From NCBI GenBank assembly GCA_947492525.1, contig CANLNQ010000003.1:124001-188000 (forward strand): 64,000 nt of DNA. Direction: 5' to 3'. The DNA is from an uncultured Granulosicoccus sp. (GTDB lineage: Bacteria; Pseudomonadota; Gammaproteobacteria; Granulosicoccales; Granulosicoccaceae). The notes beneath the pieces are model-generated. The model saw only the letters and a program-made list of their open reading frames with translations. It was not told the DNA's origin and ran no database searches. The first letter of the stretch is position 1. Every line of letters begins with the position of its first letter. Positions 26,474 to 35,312 of the stretch are shown here, piece by piece. The translations under genes and the position numbers were made by a program.

Positions 26474-28944
26474 GCTGTTTCTCGTTTGCCTGTTGGCGCC
26501 TGCGTCTGGGCATCGCGTTCTGGTTGCTGTGGTGCGGTTCCGGTTCCCTGGCTGCCAGCCTGGCCATTGATGATTCGGTACCCGAGGGTTTTGAATCTCT
26601 CGATCTACCGCGTTTGATGTTGGTTGATGTCATCTTCAATGACAGCGTAATGGGTACAACCTCTGTCACTGTCGATGGCGACAGCGTCAGCTTCGATGAT
26701 CCCAAGCAGGTTCTGGACAGGCTCGATTCAGTCCGGAGTGACGATGAACTGCTTCAGGTCATGTCCTTGCCTCTGGATACTCATGTCGAGAAGCTCTGCT
26801 ATCGACCAGGCGATCCGGTCGGCTGTGGTTCCGTCCATGCCGAACCCTTCGCCGTGATCTTCGATGAAGATGCCTTGACCCTCACCGTATTTGTCGATTC
26901 CGCCTTTCAACGTGTTCGAACTGCCGGATCTGCACGCTATCTGGAGCCACCCGCTACCGTCGGTAGTGCAATACTGTCACTGGACGCCAGTTCGGTATCG
27001 GTGGGCGGGGAGCCATGGCAACATGAGCTGAGAGCAGAGAGCTGGCTGGGTTATGGACCTGGTTACCTGCGAGGTATCCTGAATGTCGACAGTGAGGAGA
27101 AGCGCGCAAGGCTGGATTCCCTCGCTCTGGTCCATCGCTTGAAGGATCACGAATTGCTGCTGGGCAGCTACGCCTTTCCCAATGCGCCGGCATTGTCCGG
27201 TTTCGATGTTCTGGGGCTGCGTCTGTCCACCTCCATGAATACACGTATCGATCCCGAACGAATACGGGGTTCGGAGATATCCATTCTGCTTGATCGACGC
27301 TCCCTCGTTCAGCTATATGTCGGTGATCGTCTGTACTCGACACAAAGTCTGGAGGCGGGACTCGTTGCCATTGATACCGCTGATCTTCCCGATGGGCATA
27401 TGCAGGTGGAAGTCAGGATAGCAGACCCGGTCAGTGGTCCTCGCGTCGAGTATCATCGATTTGCTCGCAGTACACTGCTACCCCCTCGAGACAGGACATC
27501 GATGATGGTGGCCCTGGGCGTGCCCGAGCGACAGGGTAGTTCCACATTTCTGCCGCAGCCGAGAAAGGTCGGTGTCGGCTCGGTGCGACTGGCCCGCAGG
27601 ACGGGTGATAGCGCGGCTGTCGCACTGGGTCTGTCACACCTGGGAGATCTTGATCTGTTGCAGCCTGAATTCGTCGTGTTGCTCCATGATCTGACCTTCC
27701 AGGCATCAGCCAGTCTGGGATTCGGTGGTGAGTTGGGTGCCGGCGTTCTGGGCCTGTGGCAGCGCGGTGTCGTCTCGGCTTCCTTGAGCGGAGACTGGTT
27801 CGATCATGGCAGGGCTTCGCACGGCAACGATGTCGTTTCGACTGTGAGCAGGCCCTGGATACCGGATGAACGCGCACAGGTGTCCGCCACAATCGATGGT
27901 CTTGTTGGCCAGCGGACATCGATGGGGGTGTTCGGTTCCTACCGACGTGAAGGAGGCAGCCAGCAGTATTCCCACTCGTTCAGTGTCGGGTTTGCAGTGC
28001 GTCACAGGCTGTACGAGAAGGCGAGGATGCGCAGTAGTCTGTCGGCCAGAGTGCGTCGAGAGGCGGGTGAGATAAATGCAAGTCTGGATTTCAGGCTGAC
28101 CTTTGGAGGGAGCTCGCGCTTGACATCGGTTCTGGCTGGTGTGGCGGGTAGTGGTCTGTCTCGTTCATCCGGCAGCGGTTCTGATGCTGAGCAGACTGTC
28201 ATCGGCATCGATAGCCGATGGCAAGGTGATTTGCGTGATGACTGGCAATACGAAGGCGGTGTATGGGGAAGTGCCGGCAGTGGTGGATCGACTGTCGGTA
28301 TCGATGCGGGAATGCATCACCGTAATTTCAGTAGCGAATTCCAGAGTCAGTGGCGTGAATATGGACGTGGTGTCGGCAATACGGACTCGGCGTTTCGGCT
28401 GTCGACACAGTTGGTCATGGATCGTGGTGGTATCGCCTTTGCCGGAGTGGACTCGGCGCGTGCCGGTATTGTCGTGGCTGTGAGCGGAGAGCCCGCCGGG
28501 GCCGAATACGACATCGTGGTGAATAGTGCCAGAGTGGGAACAGGCCGTGTCGGAAGTCCGACCTTCGTCGGGCTGCCGCCATTCGAGCGATACGAAGTCC
28601 AACTGCAACCCCATGCTCTGTTGGCCAGCACGATCGAGCAGGAGGGTTTCGAGGTTACCTTGTACCCGGGCAATATCGTGAGACTGTCAACCGAGGCACG
28701 GGAAAGGCATCTGCTGATTGCCACTGTTGTCGACTCCCGGGGGGAGTTGCTGGGCAATGCCATTGTGCAACGTGATGAGGGACCGTTGATGATCAGCAGC
28801 GATGGTCTCTTGCAGCTGGAGACCAGTAACGGAGAGGCTTTTGACGTGGTGCAGGAGGACGGTTCCGCCTGCACGCTCACGATGCCGCAGCACATGGGCA
28901 AGGACGAAGTGGTCGTGCTCGACGCTTCTCTGGTCTGCCAGTGA
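26470..28944 (+). CDS. Fimbrial outer-membrane usher
   Basis: An 824-residue exported usher with a signal peptide (FWLLWCGSGSLAASLA). The N-terminal domain (DVIFNDSVMGTTSVTVDGD, FDDPKQVLDRL) resembles the alternate (alpha, CS1/CFA-I, TcfC-like) usher clade rather than the classical FimD/PapC type. The middle is a beta-barrel of alternating strands, and the C-terminus (EVTLYPGNIVRLSTEA, LLIATVVDSRGELLGNA) contains the small Ig-like plug/C-domain region. It translocates chaperone-bound subunits and assembles the pilus in the outer membrane. Start by ATGA overlap with subunit 3. No large two-domain tip adhesin gene follows it. Confidence 0.85.
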   Translation: MSCFSFACWRLRLGIAFWLLWCGSGSLAASLAIDDSVPEGFESLDLPRLMLVDVIFNDSVMGTTSVTVDGDSVSFDDPKQVLDRLDSVRSDDELLQVMSLPLDTHVEKLCYRPGDPVGCGSVHAEPFAVIFDEDALTLTVFVDSAFQRVRTAGSARYLEPPATVGSAILSLDASSVSVGGEPWQHELRAESWLGYGPGYLRGILNVDSEEKRARLDSLALVHRLKDHELLLGSYAFPNAPALSGFDVLGLRLSTSMNTRIDPERIRGSEISILLDRRSLVQLYVGDRLYSTQSLEAGLVAIDTADLPDGHMQVEVRIADPVSGPRVEYHRFARSTLLPPRDRTSMMVALGVPERQGSSTFLPQPRKVGVGSVRLARRTGDSAAVALGLSHLGDLDLLQPEFVVLLHDLTFQASASLGFGGELGAGVLGLWQRGVVSASLSGDWFDHGRASHGNDVVSTVSRPWIPDERAQVSATIDGLVGQRTSMGVFGSYRREGGSQQYSHSFSVGFAVRHRLYEKARMRSSLSARVRREAGEINASLDFRLTFGGSSRLTSVLAGVAGSGLSRSSGSGSDAEQTVIGIDSRWQGDLRDDWQYEGGVWGSAGSGGSTVGIDAGMHHRNFSSEFQSQWREYGRGVGNTDSAFRLSTQLVMDRGGIAFAGVDSARAGIVVAVSGEPAGAEYDIVVNSARVGTGRVGSPTFVGLPPFERYEVQLQPHALLASTIEQEGFEVTLYPGNIVRLSTEARERHLLIATVVDSRGELLGNAIVQRDEGPLMISSDGLLQLETSNGEAFDVVQEDGSACTLTMPQHMGKDEVVVLDASLVCQ

Positions 28945-29131
28945 CGGGCCGTTGGTGACATATCACCGGGCGGATACAGGCACACGAGGAGAATCGCAGC
29001 ACAGCGGGTGTCAAGGAGCCGGGCAGTGCCGGAACAGAGGCAAGGGGCGTTCACGGTTCCCCGCGGTTTCGGTTATCATCTAGCGAACCCCGAGTCCATC
29101 ATCGGGCTCTGAGCGGAAGTGGAATCGTACG

Positions 29132-29842
29132 GTGACGCAGCACAACTACCGGTATCTCGTGATCGGCAGCGGCAGGATGGCGACTCACTGGAGCGCCTAT
29201 CTGGACATGTTGGGTTTGACGTTCAGCCAATGGTCGCGCGCGCAGGGCGATGCCGATAGTCTGGTATCGCGTCTCGAGAACACCGATCTGGTGTTTCTGG
29301 CCATTTCCGACGATAGTCTCGAAACATTCTACGAGACAAACCTGAAATATTTCTCAGGGCCGGTTTATCATTTCAGTGGGTGTCACCAGTCAGCTGACAT
29401 GCGCAGCTGTCATCCGCTGATGACGTTCGGAACCGAACTCTACGCTCCGGAACGATATCGCGCACTGACGCTGGTGCTGGAATCCGAAGACACTCAAGGA
29501 CCGTCTCTGTTCAGGGCATTTCCCAATCCCGTCTGCCGTATTCCGGCCGCCAGCAAACCGCTTTATCATGCCCTGTGTGTGATGTCCTGCAACTTTCCGC
29601 AGATCATCTGGAGGGACACAGTCAAACAGTTCGAACAGCTGGGTATCGCTGCCGATTCCCTGTCTGCATTGCTGTCGGTAACCGTCGAAAATGCGCTGAC
29701 CATTCCAGGTGGCAGTGTCACCGGGCCTCTGGCTCGCAACGATACACTGACCATCGAAAAGAACATGCAATCACTGGGCAGCGACGCAGAGAAAGAGTTG
29801 TACCAGAATTTTGTCCGATTCATGGCAGACTCTGCGGAATAG
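29132..29842 (+). CDS. PanG-like ketopantoate reductase candidate (Rossmann/DUF2520 type)
   Basis: A 236-residue Rossmann protein with an N-terminal dinucleotide site (LVIGSGRMATHW) and ENTDLVFLAISDDS, followed by a helical C-terminal domain (ALLSVTVENALTIPGGSVTGPLARND) of the DUF2520 type. Proteins of this kind next to panB/panC include PanG of Francisella, an alternative ketopantoate reductase. Its place immediately before panB and panC supports the same step here: ketopantoate to pantoate with NAD(P)H. The start is GTG at 29132 with no strong ribosome binding site. The assignment rests on architecture and context. Confidence 0.72.
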   Translation: MTQHNYRYLVIGSGRMATHWSAYLDMLGLTFSQWSRAQGDADSLVSRLENTDLVFLAISDDSLETFYETNLKYFSGPVYHFSGCHQSADMRSCHPLMTFGTELYAPERYRALTLVLESEDTQGPSLFRAFPNPVCRIPAASKPLYHALCVMSCNFPQIIWRDTVKQFEQLGIAADSLSALLSVTVENALTIPGGSVTGPLARNDTLTIEKNMQSLGSDAEKELYQNFVRFMADSAE

Positions 29843-29873
29843 CCCTGGAAACCCTACATTTACGAGCGATGAC

Positions 29874-30662
29874 GTGAAAATCACAGATTTCGGAAAGTAC
29901 AAACAGGCCGGGAGAAAGATCTCCATGCTGACGTGTTATGACTACTGGACGGCGAGCATCGTTGCAGAGTCAAGCGTCGATTGTCTGTTGGTCGGTGATA
30001 GTCTGGGCATGGTCATGCATGGCCACGATAGTACGGTCACCGTCACCATGGAGATGATGGAATTGCATACGCAAGCGGTAGCGCGGGGCGCTCCCGCGAA
30101 GTTCATTGTGGGCGACATGCCGTTTCTGAGCAATCGTGGTTCGCTGGACAGGAGTCTGGAGAATGTTCACCGCTTGATGAGAGCCGGTGCTCATGCGGTC
30201 AAGATTGAAGGGGTACGGGGCAATGAGTCTCTGATCAGTCACCTGGTGGATTCCGGGGTGCCTGTCATGGGGCACCTGGGTCTGATGCCTCAAAGTGTCA
30301 ATACCCTGGGCGGTTACAAGGTACAAGGCAAGAGCCAGGAACAGGCAGATCTCATTACAGCGCAAGCCTTGCAGGCACAGTCATCCGGTTGCTTCGCACT
30401 GGTTCTCGAATGTGTGCCCACTTCTCTGGGCCAGTCGCTGTCCGAGGCGCTCGACATTCCTGTTATCGGTATAGGTGCAGGTGTCCATACGGATGGTCAG
30501 GTATTGGTGATGCAGGACATGCTCGGAGCCTTTTCGCGTAATGCCAATTTTGTCAGGACCTACGCAACGCTCAATGAAACATTGCAACAGGCGTTCGACA
30601 GCTTTGACCAGGACGTGAAGTCGGAGCATTACCCGAACGCGGATGAAAGCTACCCCTCATGA
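29874..30662 (+). CDS. panB: 3-methyl-2-oxobutanoate hydroxymethyltransferase
   Basis: A 262-residue enzyme that transfers a one-carbon unit from methylene-tetrahydrofolate to 2-oxoisovalerate, giving ketopantoate. Key motifs are VGDSLGMVMHGHDSTVTV, MRAGAHAVKIEG, GHLGLMPQSVN, GGYKVQGK and PVIGIGAG. The frame extends to 29811, but GTG at 29874 (VKITDFGKYKQAG) gives the usual length and N-terminus. It follows the PanG-like gene by 31 bp and its stop overlaps the ATG of panC. Confidence 0.95.
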   Translation: MKITDFGKYKQAGRKISMLTCYDYWTASIVAESSVDCLLVGDSLGMVMHGHDSTVTVTMEMMELHTQAVARGAPAKFIVGDMPFLSNRGSLDRSLENVHRLMRAGAHAVKIEGVRGNESLISHLVDSGVPVMGHLGLMPQSVNTLGGYKVQGKSQEQADLITAQALQAQSSGCFALVLECVPTSLGQSLSEALDIPVIGIGAGVHTDGQVLVMQDMLGAFSRNANFVRTYATLNETLQQAFDSFDQDVKSEHYPNADESYPS

Positions 30663-31423
30663 ACATACATGGCAGTGTGGCCGAGTGGATGAAGGCATCT
30701 TCGGGTGGGGACGTCAGCGCTCGAGGACTGGTACCAACGATGGGAGCGCTGCATGAGGGGCATGGGTCCCTGATTCGGCAATGCGTTTCGGAAAACGCGC
30801 AGAGCATCGTTACCATCTACGTCAATCCCACGCAATTCGAGAACCCTGACGATCTGGGCAACTATCCCGACAGCCTGCAGGATGACATACGTTATCTGGA
30901 ATCACTCGGCGTCACTGATCTGATCCTGCCACAATACAGTGAGCTCTACCCCTTTGACTTCACGATCTTCGTGGATGAGTCACTGGACTCCAAAGTGTTG
31001 TGTGGCAGGAACAGGGTCGGGCATTTCAAGGGAGTCCTGTCCGTGGTCATGAAGCTGATCAATCTGACGCAGGCCAGACAGGTGTATTTCGGCAAGAAGG
31101 ACTACCAGCAGTACCGCCTGGTGAGCAAGATGGTCGAGGCGTATTTCATGCCGACCCGAATCATCGGCATGGATACCGTAAGAGACGAGTACGGTCTGGC
31201 CCTGAGTTCGCGCAACCGGCGACTCTCGAGTGACCAGCTCGAGCTGGCCAGGAAAATGAATCGGCTGCTTGCAGACATGTCTCTGAACACGAATCAGATC
31301 GCCAGCCAGTTGAGCGACTGGGGGTTTCAGGTCGACTACTGTGAAGAGCGCTGGGGCAGGCGTTTTGTCGCCGCTTTTCTCGGGGAGGTTCGGCTGATCG
31401 ACAATGTCGAGATGACCCGCTGA
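30659..31423 (+). CDS. panC: Pantothenate synthetase
   Basis: A 254-residue ligase that condenses pantoate and beta-alanine using ATP to give pantothenate. The HIGH-like motif is GALHEGHGSLI, with VPTMGALHEGH at the start, YVNPTQF, LCGRNRVGHFKGV, YFGKKDYQQ and LALSSRNRRLS. It is somewhat shorter than the common 280 residues, with a reduced C-terminal domain. Start by ATGA overlap with panB. panD is absent from the window, so beta-alanine must come from elsewhere. Confidence 0.95.
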   Translation: MNIHGSVAEWMKASSGGDVSARGLVPTMGALHEGHGSLIRQCVSENAQSIVTIYVNPTQFENPDDLGNYPDSLQDDIRYLESLGVTDLILPQYSELYPFDFTIFVDESLDSKVLCGRNRVGHFKGVLSVVMKLINLTQARQVYFGKKDYQQYRLVSKMVEAYFMPTRIIGMDTVRDEYGLALSSRNRRLSSDQLELARKMNRLLADMSLNTNQIASQLSDWGFQVDYCEERWGRRFVAAFLGEVRLIDNVEMTR

Positions 31424-31426
31424 GCC

Positions 31427-31463
31427 GATCGGGCAAGGCTGCACACGCGCTGCATGCCCGATC
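31427..31463. terminator. Hairpin between convergent panC and GNAT genes
   Basis: GATCGGGCA (31427-31435) pairs perfectly with TGCCCGATC (31455-31463). It sits in the 46-bp gap between two convergent genes, so it is a candidate bidirectional terminator. Confidence 0.55.
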
Positions 31464-31469
31464 AGTTCA

Positions 31470-31964
31470 TCAGTGCTTCGGCAAAAGCATGATCATTTCG
31501 TGCCAAACCAATCCGCCATGCTCTGATGCTGATGGCTTGATGTAGCTGAAGCCGAATTTTTCATACAGGGCAATGTGCTTTTCCCTGCACATCAGGTGGA
31601 TGCTTTCCTTGTTCATGCCGGTCATGCGCCTGATGAATGCCTTCATCAAGGCTGTGGAAAGTCCTTGGCCCTGATGGTCCGGATGAAGGACAACCGACAG
31701 AATGACGACGTTGGGGGCGTCAGGAGAATGCCCGACCAGGTCCTTGAAGGCCTCATCAGCCATCTCGACCTCATGAGCACAGGCGCAATTGATGAAACCA
31801 GCGGCTTCACCTGCAATGTCGAGAATCAGAAATCCCTGGGGATATTGCCGGAGTCGTTGGGTGATCTTTTCAAGGGTCGCCGCTTCATCGCCTTCGTAGG
31901 CGGCTGTCTCGATGTCGAGACATCGGGCGGCATCAGCGAGTGTTCCCGTGCGCAATTCGTACAT
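31470..31964 (-). CDS. GNAT family N-acetyltransferase
   Basis: A 164-residue acetyl-CoA-dependent acetyltransferase. The acetyl-CoA site is visible as VVLHPDHQGQGLSTALM (Q/RxxGxG/A type) after the beta-4 strand VVILSVV, and the C-terminal ALYEKFGFSYI is the usual beta-alpha closing motif. The sequence resembles the arylalkylamine/serotonin N-acetyltransferase-like subgroup, but the substrate cannot be predicted. It is convergent with panC and 49 bp beyond the start of a separate exported protein gene on the same strand. Confidence 0.85.
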   Translation of the reverse strand: MYELRTGTLADAARCLDIETAAYEGDEAATLEKITQRLRQYPQGFLILDIAGEAAGFINCACAHEVEMADEAFKDLVGHSPDAPNVVILSVVLHPDHQGQGLSTALMKAFIRRMTGMNKESIHLMCREKHIALYEKFGFSYIKPSASEHGGLVWHEMIMLLPKH

Positions 31965-32013
31965 GGCGGTGATTCCGTTTCTCTGTTCGGCAGGCCGGGC
32001 TGTCGTGGCGATT

Positions 32014-32502
32014 CTAGTTCGGGAGTCTGTCCTGCAGCCACGTCACGATCTTGTCGCGGATGGTCACCCTGCGCACACCCCACTGATTCTCACGCTGGTA
32101 ATCGACGCAACTCAGGGTGAAGGATTCATCGCCCTCCAGCATCCCTGTGATCAGGATATCTCCGGGTGGGTGGGGCTGGCGCCAGACCGCATGAACCTCC
32201 GGCGGGCAGTGAAGGCTGAACCAGTTGTCTCGTTCGTGATCCAGCACTTGCGCAAGACTCTTGCGAGTATTCGATTCGATGATGATCTCTATCGTGATCA
32301 CATCGCCATCATCACGCAATTGGCTGATGTCGGAGGTGGTGCAGACCCCGGCGGTATCAAAGTAGTTTTGTAATATTTGCCGGGATACGCTGGAGCCATC
32401 TGCGTTCGGCGGAAGGGCCGTCTGCGCTGCGGCATCTGTAACCGACAAGCACGACAACGCCATTGCGAGTATGAGCTGCCTTGTTGTATCGCTTCTCGAC
32501 AT
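32014..32502 (-). CDS. Hypothetical exported protein
   Basis: A 162-residue protein with a signal peptide (LILAMALSCLSVTDAAAQ). The mature part has three cysteines (GVCTTSDI, SLHCPPEV, LSCVDYQ) and no family that I recognise. It is transcribed divergently from the MFS/cyo operon. Probably periplasmic; function unknown. Confidence 0.7.
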   Translation of the reverse strand: MSRSDTTRQLILAMALSCLSVTDAAAQTALPPNADGSSVSRQILQNYFDTAGVCTTSDISQLRDDGDVITIEIIIESNTRKSLAQVLDHERDNWFSLHCPPEVHAVWRQPHPPGDILITGMLEGDESFTLSCVDYQRENQWGVRRVTIRDKIVTWLQDRLPN

Positions 32503-32773
32503 GGTTGACCAGCATTATGCCAGAGTCGTGTTGCGCGCGGGAATGGCGCGAGCGGCAGATCCGATCAGTGATGAAAGCTCACGGCTCTTTGATGATCTGG
32601 CGGAAACATTCCGGGCTCTCAGGCGTGATACATTTGCGCGCACTTCGAGAGTGGCCACGCGAAGCTCAATTAGCCCTGTAAAACAAGGGGTTTTTCGAGA
32701 TTCAGAGAATTCGTTGTATTAAAGCCGTGTGTCGTCTACTCTGCAATCACGTCGTACAGGAGCAGTCAGCACA

Positions 32774-34120
32774 ATGGTATCTGAGACAGAGCCTGCGCAG
32801 GCCGGTGCACAGAAGCATGAGGCCGGGCAAACTTCAGAGCACGTACACCTGACCGATATCGCCATTGGTGTCATCATCGGGCGAGCTTCCGAATTTTTCG
32901 AATTCTTCGTGTTTGCCCTGGCGTGTGTGCTGGTGTTTCCCTACACGATCTTCCCATTTGTCTCGCCGGTGGAAGGCACCTTGTACGCCTTTGCCGTGCT
33001 GGCACTCGGCTTCATCGCCCGACCCGTAGGCACGGTCATCTTTACCGAAATTGATCGCATCTACGGCCGTGGCACTCGCCTGACAGGGGCGCTGTTCCTG
33101 ATGGGGCTGTCAACGGTAGCCATCTCCTTCCTGCCAAGCTACGAGGCCGAAGGCTGGCTTACCATTGCCAGTCTGTGTCTGTTCCGCTGCGGGCAGGGTG
33201 CTGCTCTGGGCGGCTCATGGGACGGGACCGCATCGCTGCTTGCATTGAACTCACCGCCGGATCGACGTGGTCGATATGCGACCCTGCCGCAGATCGGTGC
33301 GCCTCTGGGCCTCATTCTTTCCGCCTCACTGTTCCTGTTTCTGATCGTTGCACTCTCGGAAGAAGACTTTCTGGCCTTCGGCTGGCGATATCCCTTTTTC
33401 GTGACCTTCGCCATCAATGTGGTAGCACTGTTTGCACGTTTGCGCCTGGCGGAAAGTGATGAGTTCAAGACTCTCTACACCCAGAACGAGCTGGCACCGG
33501 CACGCACGCTAACGGTGGTTCGCGAGGAGTGGTTGCAGATCATCATCGGTGCCTTCACACCGCTGGCAAGCCTGGCCCTGTTCCACATGGTGACGGTATT
33601 TCCCTTGAGCTGGATTGTTCTCAATGCTCGCGAATACCTCGAGCTGTTCATCATCATCGAGATCATTGCAGCGGGATTCGGGCTGGCGGCCATACTGGCT
33701 TCAGGCCCCATTGCCGACCGCATCGGCCGTAGACGTCTTCTGTGGCAGATGGCGCTCGCCATCGCCGTATTCGCCATTGTCTCGCCGCTGTTGTTCGGTC
33801 GCGGAGGCATCATAGGCGAGTCCATCTATGTACTGGTCGGATTCGTTCTGCTGGGCTTGTCCTTCGGTCAGTCATCCGGTGCCACCGCCTCGGGTACCTT
33901 GCTGAAGAACCGCTATACCGCCTCAGCGTTGACCACCGACCTTGCCTGGATGTTCGGCGCCGGTTTCGCCCCGTTCGTGGCCCTGTACCTGAGCGAGCAC
34001 TACGGCATCTGGCTGGCAGGTGGCTATCTGCTGTCTGGCGCTATCGGAACACTGCTCGCGCTGACCGTGTTTACACGTCGCAATGCCGAGCGTCGTGAAC
34101 TTGACGCTTCCTGGCGCTGA
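32774..34120 (+). CDS. MFS transporter (metabolite:H+ symporter-like)
   Basis: A 448-residue inner-membrane transporter with about 12 hydrophobic segments. It shows the MHS/sugar-transporter signature: IGRASEFFEFFVFA in helix 1, RPVGTVIF, a DRxGR-type loop after helix 2 (DRIYGRGTRLTG), RCGQGAALGGSWDG, and ADRIGRRRLLW in the second half. A GTG at 32729 is in frame, but ATG at 32774 preceded by AGGAG is preferred. It directly abuts cyoA (TGA then ATG), so it is probably in the oxidase operon. Substrate unknown. Confidence 0.85.
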   Translation: MVSETEPAQAGAQKHEAGQTSEHVHLTDIAIGVIIGRASEFFEFFVFALACVLVFPYTIFPFVSPVEGTLYAFAVLALGFIARPVGTVIFTEIDRIYGRGTRLTGALFLMGLSTVAISFLPSYEAEGWLTIASLCLFRCGQGAALGGSWDGTASLLALNSPPDRRGRYATLPQIGAPLGLILSASLFLFLIVALSEEDFLAFGWRYPFFVTFAINVVALFARLRLAESDEFKTLYTQNELAPARTLTVVREEWLQIIIGAFTPLASLALFHMVTVFPLSWIVLNAREYLELFIIIEIIAAGFGLAAILASGPIADRIGRRRLLWQMALAIAVFAIVSPLLFGRGGIIGESIYVLVGFVLLGLSFGQSSGATASGTLLKNRYTASALTTDLAWMFGAGFAPFVALYLSEHYGIWLAGGYLLSGAIGTLLALTVFTRRNAERRELDASWR

Positions 34121-35299
34121 ATGAATATCGATATGATTCAGATGAGAAACAGACGCTCACCGTTTCCACGGCAGCTGATCAAGTTGGCGGGACGAACCAC
34201 CGCACTCGGGCTTGCAGCCCTGCTGAGCGCTTGCAGTGGGGATGTCATGTCGCCTGCCGGTCACGTAGCCGTGCAACTGCGCAATATCATGGGCATCAGC
34301 ACGTTCCTGATGTTGCTGATCGTGATTCCGGTCATGGTGGCTGTATGCATATTCGCCTGGCACTACCGCGCTTCGAACAAGCGAGCCGAATATGATCCTG
34401 AATTCCACCATTCGACCTCCCTGGAGCTGCTTACCTGGGCCGCACCCCTGACCATCATCGTCTGGCTGGGTGCGATTACCTGGGTGGGTACGCATCAGCT
34501 GGACCCCTATCGACCGCTGGAAAAGATCGATGCGAGGACACCGGTTGACCCGGATGTCGAGCCACTGATCATCCAGACGGTGTCGATGGACTGGAAGTGG
34601 ATGTTCATCTACCCCCAGTACGGCATCGCCACGATCAACGAGGTGGCGGCACCGATCGATCGACCGATCAAGTTCGAACTGACCTCCACCGAGGTCATGA
34701 ACGCATTTCATGTGCCGGCGCTGGCAGGCATGATCTACACCATGGCGGGAATGCAGACGACACTATGGGCTGTGGGCAACGATCCCGGCGTGTATGAAGG
34801 TCGCTCCTCTCATTACAGCGGTGCAGGATTTTCAGGTATGTCCTTCGATTTTCATGTGCTTCAACAAACCGAATTCGACCAGTGGATCGGCAAGGTGGAG
34901 CAGGGTGAAGCACTGGACAGACAGTATTACTTCGAGTTGGCCGAGCCGAGTGAGAACGTGGAGCCCATGTTCTTCAGCCTGGCGGATCCGGATCTGTACC
35001 ACGCGATCCTGAACCGCTGCCTGCGGCCGGGTGAGGTGTGCATGGACGAGCAGATGATGAATGAGCATGCCCGCAAGAATGGCGGGGTCAAGGGAGCTCA
35101 TCATGGTGGTGCTCATGCAATGAGTGCCGAGGAACAGGCTGGGCCGGCCAAGGCTAGCGGTAATGGGACTGAGGAACTACAGGTTGACGCAAATCAGGAT
35201 TCAAGCCGAGCGACTCCTGATACCGATCCGGGCACGGAGCTGGAACCGGTATCGATGAGTGATCGTTCGCGCGCTGCGCAACCCGGGCAACAGAACTGA
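34121..35299 (+). CDS. cyoA: Cytochrome bo3-type quinol oxidase subunit II
   Basis: A 392-residue lipoprotein with a lipobox-like LLSAC (Cys38), two membrane helices (about 55-80 and 100-120) and a periplasmic cupredoxin-like domain ([37 protein letters not shown]) that lacks the CuA ligands, as in quinol oxidases. The C-terminus, about 80 residues longer than in E. coli CyoA, is rich in His, Gly, Asp and Ser. It is followed by cyoB after 13 bp. Confidence 0.93.
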   Translation: MNIDMIQMRNRRSPFPRQLIKLAGRTTALGLAALLSACSGDVMSPAGHVAVQLRNIMGISTFLMLLIVIPVMVAVCIFAWHYRASNKRAEYDPEFHHSTSLELLTWAAPLTIIVWLGAITWVGTHQLDPYRPLEKIDARTPVDPDVEPLIIQTVSMDWKWMFIYPQYGIATINEVAAPIDRPIKFELTSTEVMNAFHVPALAGMIYTMAGMQTTLWAVGNDPGVYEGRSSHYSGAGFSGMSFDFHVLQQTEFDQWIGKVEQGEALDRQYYFELAEPSENVEPMFFSLADPDLYHAILNRCLRPGEVCMDEQMMNEHARKNGGVKGAHHGGAHAMSAEEQAGPAKASGNGTEELQVDANQDSSRATPDTDPGTELEPVSMSDRSRAAQPGQQN

Positions 35300-35312
35300 A
35301 GGAATGGCAAAC

